Source: Cellulomonas taurus (GTDB lineage: Bacteria; Actinomycetota; Actinomycetes; Actinomycetales; Cellulomonadaceae). Taken from it: DNA of 64,000 nt. A model generated the notes under the pieces. The model was not told the DNA's origin. It saw only the letters and a program-made list of their open reading frames with translations, and did no database searches. The position numbers and the translations under genes are program-made. The stretch is from contig NZ_CP051884.1 in NCBI RefSeq assembly GCF_012931845.1, forward strand, positions 2,914,001 to 2,978,000, given 5' to 3'. Shown piece after piece: positions 6,908 through 15,452 of the stretch. Position 1 is the first letter of the stretch, and each line of letters opens with the position of its first letter.

Positions 6908-9295
6908 TCAGAGCTGTGCGGCGGTGCGCCGGTTGGCGCACCAGTTGCGGACGAATGCGGCCACGGTGCGTCCCGTGCCGGAGAAGAAGTGCCCGTTCAC
7001 GATCCGGACGATGCCGTCCACCATCTCGGTGCTGACCATGCCGTTGGTCATCTTCCCGATGGCCCGGAACGGCATGTTGAGCAGGAACAGGATGTTCAGG
7101 TCGGGCGCGCCCTTGCGATCGGCCGCCGCACGCCGGGAGGCCAGGATCCGATAGGCGAGGCGGGCCAGCGGTGAGGGGGCGTGCTCCATCGCCGACAGCG
7201 GGTCGTTCACCCCGAGCGGCCCGGCCCGGCGCGGTTCCGGCAGCGGGCGGCCGAGCAGCGCGGAGAAGTCGGCGTCGGTGACCGCGGCGACCTGACCGGT
7301 GCGGTAAGCCTCCGGCAGTGCCTCGGTGCGCGGCTCGACGGTTCCGGTGACCTCGACGTCGGCGGACAGCGGCAGGTCGTCGACGTGCGACCCGGCCAGG
7401 ATCGTCCAGGTGCCCGACTCCACCTGCCAGGCACCGGTCGCGATGTCCCAGTGCCGGAAGGAGGCCAGCGGGATCGTCACGGTGCGCGACTCCCCCGCCG
7501 CCAGCTCCACCCGGGCGAATCCGGCGAGGGTCCGGGTCGGCCGGTGCACACCCGGGGTCCGGCGGCGGGCGTACACCTGCGCGACGTGCGCACCGGCCCG
7601 GTCGCCGGTGTTGGTCACGGTCACCGTCGCCGACTCGGGGGTCGCGGTCAGGTCGCTCAGCGCGAAGTCGGTGTAGGACAGCCCGAAGCCGAAGGGGAAG
7701 GCCACCGGGACACCCGCGGTCGTGAAGTAGCGGTAGCCGACGTACAGGCCCTCGCGGTACTGCGCGTACTGGCCCTCGGAGGGGAAGTGGTCGGCCATCG
7801 GGGTGTCGCCCAGCGTCACGGGCACCGTCTCGGCCAACCGGCCGGAGGGGTTCACCGCGCCGGTCAGCACGTCCAGGACGCCGCCCGCGCCCGCCTGGCC
7901 GGAGAGGTAGGCGTGCAGCACCGCCTGCGCCGAGTCCAGCCACGGCATCTCGACCACACCACCGGCCGCGAGCACCACGACCACGCGCGCCCCCGACCCG
8001 GCCAGCGCCGTCAGCAGCTCCACCTGGGCGTCCGGCAGCCGCAGATCGGCGCGGTCCATCCCCTCGGACTCCGCGACCTCCGGCAGTCCGAGGAACAGCA
8101 GGGTCACATCGGCCCGCCCGGCTGCCGCCAGTGCGGCATCCCGCAGCTCGGTGTCCGGCCGACCGTCCCGGCGGAAGCCCGGCAGCACCGCCACCGGGTC
8201 CAGGCCGGAGTCGCCCACCAGCTCGGCCACGCTGTCCACCCGGGTGGGGTTCACCGCCGACGACCCGGCACCCTGGTACCGGGGGGTCAGCGCGAAGTCG
8301 CCGATCACCGCGACCCGGGTGCCCGCCGCCAGGGGCAGCACCGCGTCCTGGTTCTTGAGCAGCACCGCCGACCGCGCGGCCGTCTCCCGGGCGAGCCGGT
8401 GATGGGCGTCCGGGTCCACCGCCGGTGCGGTGCCCGGCTCGCGCGCGTCGTCGATCAGGCGCAGCACCTCCGCGGCCCGGGCGTCCAGATCCGCCTCGGC
8501 CAGCCGGCCGTCACGCACCGCCCGGACGATCTGCCGCGCCGAGTCCAGCCCCGCGGCCGGCATCTCCAGCGTGCCACCGGCCTCGACCGCCGACACGATG
8601 TCGTTCGAGCCACCCCAGTCGGAGATCACCGCCCCGTCGAAGCCCCACTCGTCCCGCAGCACGGTGCCCAGCAGGAACGGGTCCTCGTGGGCGTACACCC
8701 CGTTGATCAGGTTGTAGGAGGACATGATCGACCGCGGGTGCGCCTCGGTCACCACGATCCCGAAGGCCGACAGGTAGACCTCACGCAGCGTGCGCTCGTC
8801 CACGATCGAGTCCGACGCCATCCGGCGCAGCTCCTGGGAGTTCGCCGCGAAGTGCTTCGGGCAGGCCGCCACCCCCTGCGACTGGATGCCGCGCACGTAG
8901 CCCGCCGCGAGCTTGCCCGACAGCAGCGGGTCCTCGGAGAAGTACTCGAAGTTGCGGCCACCCACCGGCGACCGCTTGATGTTCAGCCCGGGGCCGAGCA
9001 GCACGTCCACGTCCTGCGCCGCCGCCTCGGCGCCCAGCGCCGCACCCACCCGCTCGGCCAGCTCCGGGTCCCACGAGTTCGCCACCGCCGCCGCCGTCGG
9101 GAAGCAGGTCGCCTCCTGCGACGCCGCGATCCCCAGGTGGTCGGCCGACCCCAGCTGCTTGCGCACCCCATGCGGCCCGTCCGCCATCAGCAGCGAGCGC
9201 ACCCCCCGCCGCGGCAGCTCCCGGGTCCCGAACACCGACCCACCGGTCAGCAGCGCCGCCTTCTCCAACAGGGTCAGCGCGTCCACGCCCGTCAT
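6908..9295 (-). CDS. GH3 beta-glucosidase-like glycoside hydrolase
   Basis: About 795 aa. The TIM-barrel domain has KHFAANSQE (about 147-155) and the nucleophile motif SDWGG (Asp226). The alpha/beta sandwich domain and the fibronectin III-like domain (from about 590) follow, as in classic beta-glucosidases. A C-terminal extension of about 130 residues has no recognised domain. No signal peptide is visible, so it is likely cytoplasmic, acting on imported oligosaccharides or on a glycolipid. The start at 9295 is chosen from the GAGGAG ribosome site and homology of MTGVDALTLLEKAALLTGG. It is first in an operon with the GtrA-like and GT2 genes. Confidence 0.9.
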   Translation of the reverse strand: MTGVDALTLLEKAALLTGGSVFGTRELPRRGVRSLLMADGPHGVRKQLGSADHLGIAASQEATCFPTAAAVANSWDPELAERVGAALGAEAAAQDVDVLLGPGLNIKRSPVGGRNFEYFSEDPLLSGKLAAGYVRGIQSQGVAACPKHFAANSQELRRMASDSIVDERTLREVYLSAFGIVVTEAHPRSIMSSYNLINGVYAHEDPFLLGTVLRDEWGFDGAVISDWGGSNDIVSAVEAGGTLEMPAAGLDSARQIVRAVRDGRLAEADLDARAAEVLRLIDDAREPGTAPAVDPDAHHRLARETAARSAVLLKNQDAVLPLAAGTRVAVIGDFALTPRYQGAGSSAVNPTRVDSVAELVGDSGLDPVAVLPGFRRDGRPDTELRDAALAAAGRADVTLLFLGLPEVAESEGMDRADLRLPDAQVELLTALAGSGARVVVVLAAGGVVEMPWLDSAQAVLHAYLSGQAGAGGVLDVLTGAVNPSGRLAETVPVTLGDTPMADHFPSEGQYAQYREGLYVGYRYFTTAGVPVAFPFGFGLSYTDFALSDLTATPESATVTVTNTGDRAGAHVAQVYARRRTPGVHRPTRTLAGFARVELAAGESRTVTIPLASFRHWDIATGAWQVESGTWTILAGSHVDDLPLSADVEVTGTVEPRTEALPEAYRTGQVAAVTDADFSALLGRPLPEPRRAGPLGVNDPLSAMEHAPSPLARLAYRILASRRAAADRKGAPDLNILFLLNMPFRAIGKMTNGMVSTEMVDGIVRIVNGHFFSGTGRTVAAFVRNWCANRRTAAQL

Positions 9296-9542
9296 GCGTC
9301 TCCTCGGCGAGTCGTCCTGGCGGCACCCGGGCGGCGCGGCCATGCGTCGTCGACGGGTGCGGGTCGGCCCTGGTCGGGGCGACGCACCGAGTGAACCTGA
9401 GCGGGGGGTGGTGCGGGGGCGCGGATGGATGGTCCGTCGGTTTGGGCGCACAACCTGTCGGTCGGACGGCATTGCACGGCGAGCGGACCGGCTGCTCGTG
9501 CCGGCCGGCCGCGCCGTGGGGGTATCGCCCTGCGGTCGTGCC

Positions 9543-11021
9543 CTACCCGAGCCCTCGGGAGATGAGGTCGGCAACCCGGCCCGCGACCGCGATGGTCGTC
9601 AGGTTCGTGTTCGCGCGCGGCACCACGGGGATGAGGGAGGCGTCGCCGATGTGGACGTTCGTCAGGCCGTGCACCTTCCCGTCCGGGCCGGCGACGGCCA
9701 TCGCATCGCCGTCGGGCCCCATGGCGCAGGTGCCCACGGGGTGCCAGTAGCCGGCCTGCGTCCCACCGACGGCGTCCCTCTGCGCCGACGTCCACGGCTG
9801 CAACGTCGCGAGCTCCTTGACCGGCGCCGTCCCCGCGAGGGCGTGCACGACGTCGACGCCGTCGAGCACGACCCGCCGGTCGTACCCCTCGGCGTCGCTG
9901 AAGTACCGCGGCTCGATGAGGGGCGTGTCGGACGGGTCGAGCGATCGAGCCCGGACGAAACCCCGCGAGCGCGGCACCAGCCCGAACACATGGATCGACA
10001 CCTCGAGGGGGCCCACGAACTGCCCCAGGTGATCCTCGGCCCGCCCTGCCGTCGGCACGATGTGCAGGTCCCAGTAGTCGTCCTCGGCCATGCTGGACCG
10101 CGCCTTCACCAGGCTCTGCGGGACGTAGACCTCATGGTCCGGCAGGACATGGGCGGCGGTGGGCTCGAGCTTCACCTGGACCTTGGGATGGTCGATCAGG
10201 TTGGCGCCGACCCCCTCCAACGGGAGCGCCACCCGAACCCCGAGGTCCCGCAGCACGGAGCGGGGTCCGATACCGCTGCGCATCAGCAGCGGCGGATCCC
10301 CGTAGGCGCCCGCCGCCAGCACGACCGTGCCCGCCGCGACCACCTCCCGGCGACCCGCTCGCACGATCTCGACACCGACGCAACGATCACCTTCGATGAT
10401 CAACCTGCTGGCAGACGCCTGGGCGACCACACGGAGGTTCCGGCGACCCCGCGCCGGGTCGAGGTAGGCGAAGGCCGCATTCCACCGGGTGTGCCCGACC
10501 GCGTTGAGCGGGACCCAGCCCGTGCCTTCGGTGGCGTCGATGGCATTGACGTCGTCGAGCACGGGGACGCCGAGCTGGACGGCACCCGCCACGGCGGCTC
10601 GATGCCAGTCGCTCTTGTCGCTGTCCGGCACCTGGCGCACCCGCATGGTCGCCAGGGCCTCGGTGAAGTACGGCGCGAGCGTCGCGTAGTCCCACGCACC
10701 GCCCGAGTACGGTCGCCATGCGTCGTAGTCGGGCGGCGCACCGACCAGGGTCCAGCAGGCGTTGCTGACCGACGACCCCCCGATCACCCGGGCCCGCGAG
10801 TAGTGCGCCGGATAGCCGGGATCCCAGTCGTGGCTGCGCGCCGGCGATCGGCAGTCGAGCAGGTCGTCCGGCCACCGCCCGTCGTCACGAGGGCCGTAGT
10901 CCGGGCCTGCTTCGAGCAGCAACACTGTCCGGTCGGCGTCCTCGCTGAGCCGTGCCGCCAGGACGCAGCCCGCGGCACCACCGCCCACCACCACGACATC
11001 GGCACGCAGTTCGTCGGTCAT
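9543..11021 (-). CDS. GMC-family FAD oxidoreductase
   Basis: About 492 aa. The N-terminal Rossmann motif VVVGGGAAGCVLAARL and downstream LLLEAGP bind FAD. The GMC signature RVIGGSSVSNA is present, and the C-terminal block HPVGTCAMG carries the catalytic His. These enzymes oxidise alcohols such as choline, sugars or cyclitols; the substrate here is unknown. The start at 11021 is supported by GGGAGG. It follows an MFS gene by 19 nt, and both are read from a promoter carrying the 12281 operator. Its place in the cyclitol island suggests oxidation of the cyclitol or of a sugar substituent. Confidence 0.88.
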   Translation of the reverse strand: MTDELRADVVVVGGGAAGCVLAARLSEDADRTVLLLEAGPDYGPRDDGRWPDDLLDCRSPARSHDWDPGYPAHYSRARVIGGSSVSNACWTLVGAPPDYDAWRPYSGGAWDYATLAPYFTEALATMRVRQVPDSDKSDWHRAAVAGAVQLGVPVLDDVNAIDATEGTGWVPLNAVGHTRWNAAFAYLDPARGRRNLRVVAQASASRLIIEGDRCVGVEIVRAGRREVVAAGTVVLAAGAYGDPPLLMRSGIGPRSVLRDLGVRVALPLEGVGANLIDHPKVQVKLEPTAAHVLPDHEVYVPQSLVKARSSMAEDDYWDLHIVPTAGRAEDHLGQFVGPLEVSIHVFGLVPRSRGFVRARSLDPSDTPLIEPRYFSDAEGYDRRVVLDGVDVVHALAGTAPVKELATLQPWTSAQRDAVGGTQAGYWHPVGTCAMGPDGDAMAVAGPDGKVHGLTNVHIGDASLIPVVPRANTNLTTIAVAGRVADLISRGLG

Positions 11022-11040
11022 CGGTCCTCCCAGCGTGTGG

Positions 11041-12267
11041 TCACACCACGGCCCGGTACTGGTCGTGGCGTCGAGCTCGTCGGCGGGCGGCCACGCCGCC
11101 CCACAGCAGCGCACCGCTGGCCGCGATCAGGACGGGTTCGATGGCGAAGGCCGCGAACAATCCCACTCGGTCGGCAAGGCTTCCCAGAATGAACGGCGAC
11201 GCCGCGGCGACGAGTCCGACGACCAGCTGCGAGCGGGCGTTCGCCTGATCCTCCTGACCCGGGGCGGCATCGAGGGTCAGGGCCAGTGCCAAGGGGTAGA
11301 GGTTGGCGACCCCGATCCCGCACAGGAAGAGCCCCGTCACCGCGAGGACGCTGTTGTCGGTCAACCAGAACAGCGCGAAGCTCGCCGCCGTCGTGGCGAG
11401 CGACCCGGCCAGCAACGGCGCGGTGATGCCGGGTCGCCGGGTCAGCGCGGCCCCACCCAGGCGACCGACCAGGATGCCGAGATAGTTGGCACCGAGCGCA
11501 GTGCTGGCGGCCGCAGCCGACATTCCGGTCGCGATCAGGACCTGCGGCCCGAAGTACACCAGGCAGAACTCCATCGCCGACCCGAACGCCATCAGCACGG
11601 CGAACAGCCAGCACGCGGCGGGCAGCCGACCCGAGCGCCCGCCGGGTGCGTCGGGCTGGGGCACCTGGTAGGTCTGTCGCCGGTAGCGCAGGAACAGCGC
11701 GGCCAGGACCAGGACGGGAATGGCGAAGGTGGCCCGCCATCCCAGAGCTGTCGTCGCCAGCGCGCCGAGAACCAGCGGCGCGAAGACGGCGGACGCACCG
11801 GCGCCGATGTTCGCCTCCGTGAGTGCCCGGTCACGACGAGGTCCGTGCTGATCGGACAGGATCGCCTGGATGACGGCGAGCAACATCGTGCCGGCGAGCC
11901 CGAAGACCACGGCGCCCGCGAGGGTCGCCGACACGCCCCTCGTCAGGGTGAACACCGCGGCGCCCCCAGTGGCTGCCGCAGCTGCCGCCCACAGCAGCGC
12001 ACCCCGACTCAGTCGGCGGGCCACCCAGGCGAACATCGCCCCCGCGAGAGCGGCCCCGAGGGACCAGAGCACCGAGTACAGACCCAGCAAGGTATAGGAG
12101 AAGCCGAGCTCGTCCCGCAGCAACGTGACGGCCGGCCCGAAGGCGTACAACCAGAACGTGTAGCAGCCCAGGACGGCGTACGACAGGACGGTCGGACCGC
12201 CGCGGACGAAGGCGGGCGCCGGTGAGGTCGACGCCACGGCAGCCGATGGTCCGCGATCTCCTGACAC
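11041..12267 (-). CDS. MFS transporter, island carrier 1
   Basis: 408 aa with about 12 predicted transmembrane helices and a typical loop 2-3 (FAWVARRLSRGALL). The start is GTG 12267 with AGGAAGG upstream. It is a single-component carrier; no substrate signature is recognised. It is first in a two-gene operon with the GMC oxidoreductase and sits directly downstream of a LacI-type operator. Direction of transport cannot be read from sequence: uptake of a precursor or export of a product are both possible. Confidence 0.85.
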   Translation of the reverse strand: MSGDRGPSAAVASTSPAPAFVRGGPTVLSYAVLGCYTFWLYAFGPAVTLLRDELGFSYTLLGLYSVLWSLGAALAGAMFAWVARRLSRGALLWAAAAAATGGAAVFTLTRGVSATLAGAVVFGLAGTMLLAVIQAILSDQHGPRRDRALTEANIGAGASAVFAPLVLGALATTALGWRATFAIPVLVLAALFLRYRRQTYQVPQPDAPGGRSGRLPAACWLFAVLMAFGSAMEFCLVYFGPQVLIATGMSAAAASTALGANYLGILVGRLGGAALTRRPGITAPLLAGSLATTAASFALFWLTDNSVLAVTGLFLCGIGVANLYPLALALTLDAAPGQEDQANARSQLVVGLVAAASPFILGSLADRVGLFAAFAIEPVLIAASGALLWGGVAARRRARRHDQYRAVV

Positions 12268-12280
12268 CTTCGATCCTTCC

Positions 12281-12296
12281 TGTGTAGCGTTACACG
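12281..12296. promoter_or_regulatory. LacI-type operator, copy 1
   Basis: TGTGTAGCGTTACACG is a dyad with central CG and perfect GTGTA/TACAC arms, 14 bp upstream of the GTG of the MFS/GMC operon. It matches copies at 12358 and 22347. Central CG is characteristic of LacI-family operators, and a lacI gene lies in the same cluster. Confidence 0.7.
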
Positions 12297-12357
12297 CCCA
12301 GCATGCCCCACGATGACAGCTGGCGGCACCCCCAGAGGTCGATCACTTCGGTGGAGT

Positions 12358-12373
12358 TGTGTATCGTCACACA
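12358..12373. promoter_or_regulatory. LacI-type operator, copy 2
   Basis: TGTGTATCGTCACACA, identical over all 16 bp to the copy at 22347. It ends one base before the ATG of the MFS gene at 12375. Its TATCGT could be the -10 element of a leaderless promoter, so repressor binding would block RNA polymerase directly. Confidence 0.75.
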
Positions 12374-12374
12374 A

Positions 12375-13571
12375 ATGCACCGCATCGATGCCCGTTCCTG
12401 GGCGAGCCTGATCCTCCTGGCCTGCGCGGCGTTCGCCTACAACACGTCGGAGTCGTTCCCGGTCGGTCTGCTGCCGGAGATGGCCCGGGACCTCGGCGTC
12501 GCCGAGTCACGGATCGGCTCGCTGCTCACGCTGTACGCCGTCGTGGTCGCGGTGACGGTGCTGCCGTTGGTCGTGGCCGCCTCCGGCGTCGCCCGGCGTC
12601 GACTGATCCTGATCACGATCGGCGTCCTCGTGGTGTCCAACCTGGCGATGGCCGTCGCTCCGGGATACGCGTGGGTGCTGGCATCGCGGCTCGTGTCGGC
12701 CACCACCCACGGGATCTTCTGGTCGGTCGTCGCGCCGACCGCCGCCATGCTGGTGCCCCGGGGCCGCGAAGGATTCGCGACGTCGGTGGCGTTCATGGGG
12801 AGTTCGCTCGCGATGGTGGCGGGAACACCACTGATGACCGCCCTCGGCACGACCTGGGGCTGGCGACCGGCGATCATCGTGCTCGCGGTCGCAGCGGCGC
12901 TGGCGTTCGTCGGACTCGCGCTGGTGATGCCGACCCTCGAGGGCCGATCCGACACCGGCGGCCTGCGCAGCTGGTTGCCGCTGCTCGCCTCGACGGTCAG
13001 GAACCGATCGTTGCTGCGCGTATGCGCCCTGACGATCGTCCTCGTGGTCGCGTACTTCGCCGCGTACACCTACATCGCGCTGATCCTCGACCGCGCGGCC
13101 GGGGTGACCGGTCGAGGGCTCGCGGTGGTGTTGCTGGTCTATGGATTCGCGGGGCTGATCGGGGTCTGGGCGATCGGGAAGGTGACCGATTCCTTCCCGC
13201 GCCGCGCGGCAGTCGTCGCCATGGGCGGCCTGGCCCTGGCATTCGCCGGGATCGGGATCTTCTCCTCGTGGGCACCTGCCGGTGTGGTGCTCTCGGTCGT
13301 GGTGCTGGGCGCGGCCTTCGCCGCCACCCCGGTGTTCCTCCAGGCGACGGTACTGCGGGTGGCCCCGGAGACCAGCGACGTCGCCTCGTCGCTGTACGTG
13401 GTCGCGTTCCAGGTCGGGATCGCCGGGGGATCACTGGCAGGTGGGCTGGCCGTCGACCACGGGCTCCTCGGCCTCATCCCCTGGACCGCCGCCGCCGTAG
13501 TGCTGCTCGGCATGCTCGCCCTGCGGGTCCCCGTCCGTGCACCGATCGACGAACGCCGCCCCGTGGCGTGA
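12375..13571 (+). CDS. MFS transporter, AraJ-like island carrier 2
   Basis: 398 aa, about 12 transmembrane helices. The opening LILLACAAFAYNTSESFPVGLLPEM matches the DHA1/AraJ-type efflux family, where TSEF-like motifs are conserved in helix 1. The start at ATG 12375 is chosen on that match; an upstream in-frame ATG (12303) would place the operator inside the coding region, and neither start has a Shine-Dalgarno site. A leaderless transcript is therefore likely. It is divergent from the MFS/GMC operon and convergent with lacI (1 bp between stops). Export of a sugar-like product is the family-based guess. Confidence 0.85.
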   Translation: MHRIDARSWASLILLACAAFAYNTSESFPVGLLPEMARDLGVAESRIGSLLTLYAVVVAVTVLPLVVAASGVARRRLILITIGVLVVSNLAMAVAPGYAWVLASRLVSATTHGIFWSVVAPTAAMLVPRGREGFATSVAFMGSSLAMVAGTPLMTALGTTWGWRPAIIVLAVAAALAFVGLALVMPTLEGRSDTGGLRSWLPLLASTVRNRSLLRVCALTIVLVVAYFAAYTYIALILDRAAGVTGRGLAVVLLVYGFAGLIGVWAIGKVTDSFPRRAAVVAMGGLALAFAGIGIFSSWAPAGVVLSVVVLGAAFAATPVFLQATVLRVAPETSDVASSLYVVAFQVGIAGGSLAGGLAVDHGLLGLIPWTAAAVVLLGMLALRVPVRAPIDERRPVA

Positions 13572-13572
13572 G

Positions 13573-14637
13573 TCAGCGGGCGGTCCCGCTCACCCGCGTC
13601 GAGCTCCGGGGCACGATCTGCCACTCCGGGTCGGTGCCGGTGACGTCGAGCCCGGCCGCGACAGCGCCACACACCCGGCCCTGGTCGTACAGCGACTGAC
13701 GCACCGTCGACAGACCCGCCGCCTGGGCCGACGGGCCGTCGTCCCACCCGGTCACCGCGACCCGGTCGGGAATGCTCAGACCGTGATCGCGGAGGGCCTC
13801 CACGGCACCCAGCGCGAGCTCGTCACTGGTGCTCAACACCAGGTCGACCGGAGTGCCTGCTGCGAGCACCGAGGTCAACGCGCGTCTCGCCTCGTCCCGG
13901 TCGTTGCGCGCGAGCGCCAGGACGAAGGTGGCGTCCCAGTCCAGCCCCGCTTCGGCGATCGCGTCCTGGAAGCCCGCGAGCCGGTCGAAGGTCACGGGCA
14001 TCCGGGCGGTGTCCGGCGCGATCCCGTACCCGGACCGAGCGACTCGATCGGTGTCGAGGGAGAAGCTGAGCACCACCGGATGGCGCACACCGCCGACAAG
14101 TCCCACCCGCGCGATGGCGGCAGCCGCCGCGCGGTCGGGTGTGCCGACCCGGACGAATCCGTCGTGCGTCGGGCCACCCTGGATCGCGCACGGCCGGTGG
14201 GTGTTCGCCGCTGCGTCCAGGCAGGGGTCATCCGAGCGGGTCGTCCAGAACACGTATCCGTCGACCGGTGCCGCCGCGACGCGCTGGGCGTCCTCGGTGT
14301 CACCCACCGTGGGGATGATCGTCAGGCCCAACCCCTCCTCGGCACAGACCGACGCGACCCCGGCCAGGAAGTCGGTCGCCTGCGGGTCGGTGAAGGCGTA
14401 GGTGAGGTGCTCGCTGAACACCACGCCCAGCGCTCCGGCGCGGCCGCGACGCAGCGCCGTGGCCCAGGGGTTCTTGCCCTGGTAACCCAGCTCGGCGGCG
14501 GCGGCGAGCACCCGTTCGCGGCGCGCGTCGGACACCCGGTCCGGGTCGTTGAACGCATAGGACACCGTCATCACGGACACCCCTGCTCGCTGCGCGATCT
14601 CGCGCAGCGTGGGCCGGCGACCGGCGGGAGTACCCAT
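13573..14637 (-). CDS. LacI-family transcriptional regulator
   Basis: 354 aa. An N-terminal helix-turn-helix (LREIAQRAGVSVMTVSYAFN, about 11-30) with hinge is followed by a periplasmic-binding-protein-like effector domain (about 70-345). The effector is presumably a sugar or cyclitol. It is the last gene of the nine-gene operon starting at 22270, 29 nt after an SDR gene. Three operator-like dyads at 12281, 12358 and 22347 have the LacI-type central CG, so autoregulation of its own operon is expected. Confidence 0.92.
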   Translation of the reverse strand: MGTPAGRRPTLREIAQRAGVSVMTVSYAFNDPDRVSDARRERVLAAAAELGYQGKNPWATALRRGRAGALGVVFSEHLTYAFTDPQATDFLAGVASVCAEEGLGLTIIPTVGDTEDAQRVAAAPVDGYVFWTTRSDDPCLDAAANTHRPCAIQGGPTHDGFVRVGTPDRAAAAAIARVGLVGGVRHPVVLSFSLDTDRVARSGYGIAPDTARMPVTFDRLAGFQDAIAEAGLDWDATFVLALARNDRDEARRALTSVLAAGTPVDLVLSTSDELALGAVEALRDHGLSIPDRVAVTGWDDGPSAQAAGLSTVRQSLYDQGRVCGAVAAGLDVTGTDPEWQIVPRSSTRVSGTAR

Positions 14638-14666
14638 CCCTGCAGCGTACCGACGCGCCGAGTCGC

Positions 14667-15440
14667 TCAGCGAGCGGCGCGGACCAGCGCGGCGCCCCCG
14701 TCCACGTCGAGGAACTGACCGGTCAACTGTCGGGCGGCAGGGGAAGCCAAGAAGACGACAGCTTCCGCGACGTCGGTCGGCAGTTGTTCCCGGGACACCG
14801 TCTCACCCTGGTCGAACTGGGCGAGCGGGACCCGGTCGGCCACGACCGCGTCGAACTCGCCGCGGTCGACTGCGGCCCACTGGCGCGACCACACGAAGCC
14901 CGGACGGACGGCGTTCACCCGGATCCCGCGCGGACCCAGCAGGACCGCCAGGGAGGTGGTCCAGTGTTCGAGAGCCGACTTCGCGGCACCGTAGGCGGGC
15001 GACACGACCCAGGGCATCGTCGCGGCGATGGAACTGATGTGCGTGATCGAGGCACCCTCGCGGAGACGACCCTCCAGAGACCGCACGATGCGGTACGCCG
15101 ACCCGGTGTTCAGCGCGACGATGTCATCCCAGACCGCAGGCGGAGGCCATGCCGTGTCGTGCACCGGTTCCACTGGCGGGTTCTCCTCCCCACCCAGCAC
15201 GCTCACATAGCAGTCGACCCGGGCGGGCAGCTCCTCGACTGCCGCGCGGAGCTGATCGTCGTCGCGCAGGTCGCACACCACCTCGGTCACCGCCGTGAGG
15301 TGGTCTCCGACGGGCGCCGAACGGTCGAGGCTCCACACCTGGTCGACGACCCGCCTCTCCAACAGGCCGGTCACAATGGCACGTCCGATGAGACCGCGAC
15401 CTCCGACAACGATTCCTACGCGGGGGTTCTGTGGGTTCAC
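14667..15440 (-). CDS. SDR oxidoreductase, island
   Basis: 257 aa short-chain dehydrogenase/reductase. The nucleotide motif reads GGRGLIGR (13-20), a variant of TGxxxGIG. The catalytic Ser136/137, Tyr150 and Lys154 (YGAAK) are present. The C-terminal DVDGGAALV is typical of classical SDRs. The start is GTG 15440 with AAAGGGA upstream. It lies between the TreT-like glycosyltransferase (12 nt gap) and lacI. Within a cyclitol pathway it would interconvert a ring ketone and alcohol; this is inferred from context. Confidence 0.85.
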   Translation of the reverse strand: MNPQNPRVGIVVGGRGLIGRAIVTGLLERRVVDQVWSLDRSAPVGDHLTAVTEVVCDLRDDDQLRAAVEELPARVDCYVSVLGGEENPPVEPVHDTAWPPPAVWDDIVALNTGSAYRIVRSLEGRLREGASITHISSIAATMPWVVSPAYGAAKSALEHWTTSLAVLLGPRGIRVNAVRPGFVWSRQWAAVDRGEFDAVVADRVPLAQFDQGETVSREQLPTDVAEAVVFLASPAARQLTGQFLDVDGGAALVRAAR

Positions 15441-15452
15441 GAATTCCCTTTC

